This document shows positions 5,936 to 9,385 of a DNA stretch of 9,385 nucleotides, piece by piece. This DNA comes from an uncultured Alphaproteobacteria bacterium. Lineage in GTDB: Bacteria > Pseudomonadota > Alphaproteobacteria > Rickettsiales > UBA1997. The position numbers and the translations under genes were made by a program. Position 1 is the first letter of the stretch, and every line of letters begins with the position of its first letter. Location of the stretch: assembly GCA_903858915.1 (NCBI GenBank), contig CAIOKL010000035.1:1-9385 (forward strand), read 5' to 3'. The notes under the pieces were generated by a model. It did no database searches. It saw nothing but the letters and a program-made list of their open reading frames with translations, and was not told where the DNA came from.

Positions 5936-6824
5936 TTTTGTTCCGATAAATTTCGTTAAGCGCAATTGCCGTAGCAACTGAAACATTAAGACTCTCGACC
6001 TCTTTATTGGTATCGATTCTAACCAATAAATCACAATTTTTTTTAACCAAATTACGAATTCCCGAGCCTTCAGAACCAACCACTAAAGCAATATTTTTAT
6101 ATTCTGCAATTTTTTTCTCATTTTCAACGCCCTCACCCGCTAATCCGATACACCAATAACCAATTTTTTTCAATTTTTCGATTAAATTATTAATATTCAC
6201 CGCCACAAAAATTTCCGCAAAATCAATATTTCCCGCCGAAGCTTTAATTAGTGACGGCGTCTCTTTCGCAGAATTAAATTCACAAAAAACTATTTTCTTA
6301 AAATTAAAAGCTATTGCGCTACGAATTATCGCGCCAACATTTTGCGGATCAGTTATTTGATCAAGAATTAGAATATCGGGAAGCAGTGTTTTGTCTTCGA
6401 TTAGATTTAACTCTTCGAGTAAATCAAATTGCGTCTTAAAATTAAGTTTTGAGGCTTTAACGGCGATTCCTTGATGGACAAAATCTTTGTTAAAAATGTT
6501 TTGGAAAAAAATACTGTCCACGACTTTGACAATTCTTTCGAGATTTTGTAGAGAATTTTTGGCAAGAAAATTTTTTAATTCTTCGAGATTATTTTTGTTA
6601 ATAACAATTTCGGATATTTTTCTTTTTTGATTTTTTAAGGATAAGAAGCACGGATTTTTTCCGCCTATCCAAACAAAATCTTTCTCGTCATTATTTTGAT
6701 GACGAGAAAGATTGTTTGGTTTAGAGTTTTTGTTGATTTGATTCAACTGGTTGTTGCTCTGGCTCTTTTGCACTCTCCTGTTCTGGAGTTGATTCTGGAG
6801 CTGGTTGTTGAACTGTTTCTTCAT
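5928..6824 (-). CDS. rlmB: 23S rRNA (guanosine-2'-O-)-methyltransferase RlmB, SpoU family (start uncertain)
   Basis: RlmB methylates the ribose of a conserved guanosine in domain V of 23S rRNA using S-adenosylmethionine. Counted from 6824 there are 298 residues. The SPOUT knot motifs are intact: DQITDPQNVGAIIRSA (155-170), LVVGSEGSGIR (247-257) and ESLNVSVATAIALNE (277-291). The N-terminal RNA-binding part starts near residue 50 with VWIGGKNPCFLSLKN, equivalent to the 'GxHPV.eAL.n' start of the family. The first 48 residues are Q/N-rich and only re-read the tail of the upstream isomerase in another frame (104-nt overlap), so they are probably not native. There is no ATG, GTG or TTG in frame between the overlap and the core. 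An ATG at 6691 would give a normal short N-terminus but is one base out of register. RlmB identity is firmer than for other SpoU members because of the N-terminal domain. Confidence 0.88.
   Translation of the reverse strand: MKKQFNNQLQNQLQNRRVQKSQSNNQLNQINKNSKPNNLSRHQNNDEKDFVWIGGKNPCFLSLKNQKRKISEIVINKNNLEELKNFLAKNSLQNLERIVKVVDSIFFQNIFNKDFVHQGIAVKASKLNFKTQFDLLEELNLIEDKTLLPDILILDQITDPQNVGAIIRSAIAFNFKKIVFCEFNSAKETPSLIKASAGNIDFAEIFVAVNINNLIEKLKKIGYWCIGLAGEGVENEKKIAEYKNIALVVGSEGSGIRNLVKKNCDLLVRIDTNKEVESLNVSVATAIALNEIYRNKNV
6669..6719 (-). repeat. Strong hairpin (15-bp perfect stem plus 6 bp) at the isomerase/rlmB junction
   Basis: Arms 6677-6691 and 6699-6713 are perfect reverse complements (15 bp) around a 7-nt loop. 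Beyond a 2-nt bulge (AA at 6675-6676), the flanks 6669-6674 and 6714-6719 pair for six more. On the minus strand it begins one base after the isomerase stop codon (6723-6721) and lies inside the rlmB reading frame. No U-tract follows on either strand, so it is not a classical terminator. It could be an mRNA stability or processing element, a translation-control hairpin for rlmB, or a small palindromic insertion. Confidence 0.8.
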
Positions 6825-7788
6825 TTTTTTCTTGTTCTATATTTTTATTTTGTTCGACCGAATTTTCGACCGGTTTATTTTCTTCTAATGGCTTTTTATC
6901 GCTATTAATCGGGTCTCTTTTTAAAAGAATTTTAACTTTATTATCTTTTACAAATTTACCATTAATTTTTTCAACTTCATCAATTTTTAACAAATGACGA
7001 ATATATTCTTTGGTAGATTCAAACTCAAGTGGTTTAGATTTTTTTAAATCAGCAAATTTCACTATAAACCAATCGCTTCCGGATTGGAATGGCTTAGAAA
7101 TTTCATCTTTTTTAAGATTTTTTAAATTATCTAAAACTTCTTTTTGAATTGAAGCTTCTTGTTTATAATCAACTTCTCCGCCATTTCCCGAAGATTGCGC
7201 ATCGATAGAATATTTTCTAGCGCCTTCGTTAAATTTTAAAGGTTTTTTTGGAGATTTTAATTCTTTATAAATATTTTCGGCTTGCAATTGTTCTTTCAAG
7301 ACGATTTGAAAATATTTATATTCATTTTTATTTTCCGCTTCGGCATTCATTTCATTGAATTTTTCAACAATTTTTTGATCAGTCACAACATCTTTCAAAG
7401 AGCTGTTTATGTAAGCTTGGCGAATTGTTGAGGTTTTAAAATTCTCAATTGAATCTTTGATTTCGGCAGAATTATCAATCCCCAATCTTTTTGCTTCCGC
7501 AACAATTTTTCTATCAAGAAAAATTTCTCTAGCGAATAGCTCGAGAACTTGATCAGGCAACTTATCAAATGAAATTTGCGAATTGTTTTGATTATTTGCA
7601 AAAACTTCTTTGAGTTTTTTCTCAATTTCAGATTTATAAATATTTTCATCACCAATTTGAGCGACAACAATATCATTAATTTTTTTAGCTAAAAATTGCT
7701 TCGACACAGCGAAAGCAAAGCCTGCAAGCAATGTTATAATTACTAGAATTTTTATTGGGCTCTTTCTTTTTCTTGAATAAAGTTTCAT
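6721..7788 (-). CDS. Membrane-anchored parvulin-type peptidyl-prolyl cis-trans isomerase (SurA/PrsA-like)
   Basis: This is a periplasmic folding factor, probably catalysing proline isomerisation in envelope proteins. The 355-residue protein starts with a basic segment and a hydrophobic stretch at about 12-28 (KILVIITLLAGFAFAVS). That stretch is either a signal anchor or a signal peptide cleaved after AFA. A SurA_N-like helical region (about 40-150) is followed by a rotamase domain (about 155-247) with YFQIVLKEQLQAENIYKEL, GNGGEVDY and FQSGSDWFIVKFADLKKSKPLEF. The order and motifs match the Rickettsia parvulin-like PPIase, although the domain is divergent and activity is not certain. The last 60 residues are an E/Q/N/P-rich low-complexity tail not typical of that family. 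The start codon overlaps the HAD stop (ATGA), and the stop abuts a strong hairpin. Confidence 0.82.
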   Translation of the reverse strand: MKLYSRKRKSPIKILVIITLLAGFAFAVSKQFLAKKINDIVVAQIGDENIYKSEIEKKLKEVFANNQNNSQISFDKLPDQVLELFAREIFLDRKIVAEAKRLGIDNSAEIKDSIENFKTSTIRQAYINSSLKDVVTDQKIVEKFNEMNAEAENKNEYKYFQIVLKEQLQAENIYKELKSPKKPLKFNEGARKYSIDAQSSGNGGEVDYKQEASIQKEVLDNLKNLKKDEISKPFQSGSDWFIVKFADLKKSKPLEFESTKEYIRHLLKIDEVEKINGKFVKDNKVKILLKRDPINSDKKPLEENKPVENSVEQNKNIEQEKNEETVQQPAPESTPEQESAKEPEQQPVESNQQKL

Positions 7789-8654
7789 ATTCTTAAATTT
7801 GAGATTATATAATTTGGAAATACTCTATAGTTATTGCAAATTTTATTTAGTTTTTCATTTTCAGCAACTTCCCAGAACTTGATTCCCAGCTCTTTGGCTA
7901 GAATTCCTCCAGTTACTAAAACACTATCAATATTAAAATCACTTGCTCCTTTAATATCAGTTTCAATTCCGTCGCCAATGGCAACAATTTTATCTTTATT
8001 TGGCATCAGAAATTTTTCTAAAACCATTTGATAAACCTTGGGAAATGGCTTTCCATAATAATGAACTGTTCCGCCAATTTTTTGATATTCCAAAGCAAGT
8101 GCTCCAGCGCAAATCATTTCGATTCCGTTTTGTTTTACCACAATTAAATCGGGATTTACACAAAGCATCGGAAGTTTAAATTTGTTTGCTTGAATTGCAA
8201 GAGGTAATTTTTCAGATATTTTAGAATTTTCATTTTCAAAACCCGTAGTGAGCGCGAAGTGCGCCTTTGAAGGATCCTCAACTCTTTGATAGTCAAGCCC
8301 ATTCAACAAATCTATATCTTTTTGTGGGCCGATATAGAAGTAATTTTTACCAAAATTTGTAAAATTATTTTGTTGGTTTTGATGTAAATCGAGATAAGTA
8401 GCTTCGCCAGAAGTTAAAATAAAGTCATATAAATTTGGAGTGACTCCAAAATGACTAAGAAGCTCAGCCACCTTGGAAGCCCTTCTTGGCGCGTTTGATA
8501 ATAAACAAACTTTTTTGCCAATTTTATTTAAATATTCAAAAGTTTCGACGGCTTGAGGATAAGTATTCGAGCCGTCATGTATCACGCCCCAAACATCAAA
8601 TATGAAATAATCATATTTTTCTATAATTTCGGTGGCGCCATTAATGTATTTCAT
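7785..8654 (-). CDS. HAD superfamily class IIA protein (alphaproteobacterial TIGR01459-like)
   Basis: The 289-residue protein has the layout of a HAD hydrolase with a C2-type cap. Motif I is FDVWGVIHDG (nucleophile Asp20), motif II is CLLSNAPRR (Ser53), the motif III lysine is in GKPFPKVYQM (Lys202), and motif IV is IGDGIETDIKGA (Asp228, Asp233). The cap lies between, with PDLIV near 168-172. The usual second Asp two residues after the nucleophile is replaced by Trp22. The DxWGVxHDG form is, as I recall, characteristic of an uncharacterised alphaproteobacterial family. The substrate is unknown; related proteins act on small phosphorylated sugars or nucleotides. It starts 4 nt after the preceding stop and overlaps the isomerase ATG by 4 nt, so it belongs to the same operon. 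The loss of Asp+2 suggests an altered mechanism or a weak phosphatase. Confidence 0.85.
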   Translation of the reverse strand: MKYINGATEIIEKYDYFIFDVWGVIHDGSNTYPQAVETFEYLNKIGKKVCLLSNAPRRASKVAELLSHFGVTPNLYDFILTSGEATYLDLHQNQQNNFTNFGKNYFYIGPQKDIDLLNGLDYQRVEDPSKAHFALTTGFENENSKISEKLPLAIQANKFKLPMLCVNPDLIVVKQNGIEMICAGALALEYQKIGGTVHYYGKPFPKVYQMVLEKFLMPNKDKIVAIGDGIETDIKGASDFNIDSVLVTGGILAKELGIKFWEVAENEKLNKICNNYRVFPNYIISNLRI

Positions 8655-8658
8655 TAAA

Positions 8659-9385
8659 CTATTTAGTCATATTTTTTGCCATTTTAGCAAAAGACTTCAT
8701 AGCGCTTTTTGAATATTTCATTTTAATCATGTCGCCAATTCTAACAACATCAGCTTTCTTTTTATCTTCAAGAATTATCCAACAATTTTTTGGATCAATT
8801 TTATCAGAAATAATGCCCGCGTCAATAACTCTTCTTTCAACTTCAGATTTACCGCTAATGGCGTTTTCAACTTCATATTGGCCAATTAATTCAAATTTAT
8901 CTCCATGCTTAACGCCATCTTCAGATCCAAGATTAACTTTGAAAATTGATTTACCATCAAAAGTTCTTTTTTCTAAAATAAATCCGCGTTTTGCAAAGAC
9001 ATTTCTGATTGCAGATTCAGCCTCATCGACCGCATCGGCTCCAGCTTCGCGAACTAGACCATCATCTCTTTGAGTGCCACCCTCTTGAGTGCCACCAATT
9101 TGAATTCCACCCAAGCTAATACCGCCATCTTGTTGAACATTTTCAGTTCTAACTGACTTGCCATCAAGCTCGATAGTGTCGATAACGGTTAAAGAAGGAA
9201 GTTCGTAAACTTTAATATTTCCAACAACTTGCGAGCTATAAACAAATTTTGGAGGAATTGAAATAACATCGCCGGTTTTTGGATTTACAAAAGTACTTCC
9301 TGAAACATATTTATTGGCAAAGTTAGCATTAGATATTGAGCCAGAAACTGCGTAATCAGCTAATTTTGGACCTTTATAAGAACCA
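8659..9385 (-). CDS. Probable envelope (lipo)protein, CsgG/LpoB-like, C-terminal part only
   Basis: The frame is open from the window edge to a TAG at 8659 and shows the last 241 residues; the N-terminus and any signal peptide are outside. The first third is beta-rich (GPKLADYAVSGSIS, VVGNIKVYELPSL, TVIDTIELDGKSV), reminiscent of CsgG/LpoB/FlgT-type periplasmic proteins where 'ADY-x-x-x-GSI' precedes a strand reporting a V-Y/D-x-x-S/T element. A linker of four GGxxx pentapeptides follows. The last part is a compact domain with ILEKRTFDGKSIFKVNLG, DGVKHGDKFELIG and VVRIGDMIKMKY, like a small beta barrel. I do not recognise the exact family, so the assignment is tentative. A TTG at 9114 is not the real start, because the conserved-looking upstream part is continuous. 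The HAD gene follows after 4 nt. Confidence 0.6.
   Translation of the reverse strand, partial: GSYKGPKLADYAVSGSISNANFANKYVSGSTFVNPKTGDVISIPPKFVYSSQVVGNIKVYELPSLTVIDTIELDGKSVRTENVQQDGGISLGGIQIGGTQEGGTQRDDGLVREAGADAVDEAESAIRNVFAKRGFILEKRTFDGKSIFKVNLGSEDGVKHGDKFELIGQYEVENAISGKSEVERRVIDAGIISDKIDPKNCWIILEDKKKADVVRIGDMIKMKYSKSAMKSFAKMAKNMTK
9070..9129 (-). repeat. 15-bp tandem repeat encoding four GGxxx pentapeptides
   Basis: Three clear 15-bp units (9070-9084, 9085-9099, 9100-9114; consensus TTGAGTGCCACC plus three bases) and a decayed fourth (9115-9129) encode GGISL, GGIQI, GGTQE and GGTQR. The first two units share twelve identical bases, pointing to recent slippage duplication. The repeat forms a flexible linker between the two folded parts of the envelope protein. 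Confidence 0.75.

Noticed and set aside
5936..6079. Longer N-terminus for NAD kinase (48 extra residues)
   Set aside because: It lies wholly within the rlmB catalytic motifs in another frame, while the ATG at 5935 gives the standard family start and a ribosome binding site.
6669..6719. Hairpin as a classical Rho-independent terminator
   Set aside because: Neither strand has a U-tract after the stem, and the coding frame of rlmB passes through it.
6689..6768. Alternative rlmB starts at a GTG (residue 18) or TTG (residue 27)
   Set aside because: The GTG has AGGAG only one base away and the TTG has no suitable ribosome site; both still encode the artefactual Q/N-rich segment and the hairpin.
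8729..9073. 114-codon plus-strand reading frame opposite the envelope protein gene
   Set aside because: It is the antisense shadow of a well-supported minus-strand gene, with Ser/Ala/Thr-rich composition caused by the opposite codons.
9112..9114. TTG start for the 151-residue C-terminal part of the envelope protein
   Set aside because: The frame continues upstream without a stop to the window edge with beta-strand-like coding sequence, and the repeat units straddle the TTG.

Overview
The window looks like a compact, AT-rich alphaproteobacterial chromosome segment, most likely from a Rickettsiales-type or similarly reduced lineage. Four things point there: strong A/T bias with homopolymer-rich intergenic DNA, an alphaproteobacteria-type HAD IIA protein, an alphaproteobacterial-style NAD kinase ending, and a tRNA-Ile(GAT) standing alone instead of inside an rRNA operon. 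The taxonomic placement is inference; no rRNA gene is present. All protein genes are on the minus strand and only the tRNA is on the plus strand.

From right to left (the direction of transcription), positions 9385-5147 hold a tightly packed cluster. It starts with the C-terminal part of a probable envelope protein (CsgG/LpoB-like, uncertain), then a class IIA HAD protein 4 nt downstream, a membrane-anchored parvulin-type peptidyl-prolyl isomerase (4-nt overlap), the 23S rRNA 2'-O-methyltransferase RlmB (104-nt apparent overlap) and NAD kinase (8-nt overlap). These are probably co-transcribed and translationally coupled. The RlmB start is problematic: a strong hairpin sits directly after the isomerase stop codon, and a plausible native ATG inside it is out of frame by one homopolymer base.

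The middle (5146-3666) holds a convergent tRNA-Ile(GAT) with a very good sigma70-type promoter, metF transcribed divergently from it, and infA (IF-1). The tRNA and metF share a short intergenic region in which -35-like boxes for both directions meet back to back. infA is followed 9 nt later by topA (DNA topoisomerase I), so these two probably form an operon.

The left end (1043-1) carries the N-terminal part of a PAS-GAF signalling protein. Its reading frame breaks at an A6 tract, and the GAF domain continues in another frame to the window edge. This is a recent pseudogene, a slippage-rescued gene or a sequencing error. Overall the region is mostly housekeeping: translation, DNA topology, cofactor metabolism and envelope folding. 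I see no CRISPR, transposase, phage or defence genes. The unusual items are the two homopolymer-linked frame problems, the hairpin at the ppiase/rlmB junction and the divergent promoter. I did not find a convincing new multi-gene system.
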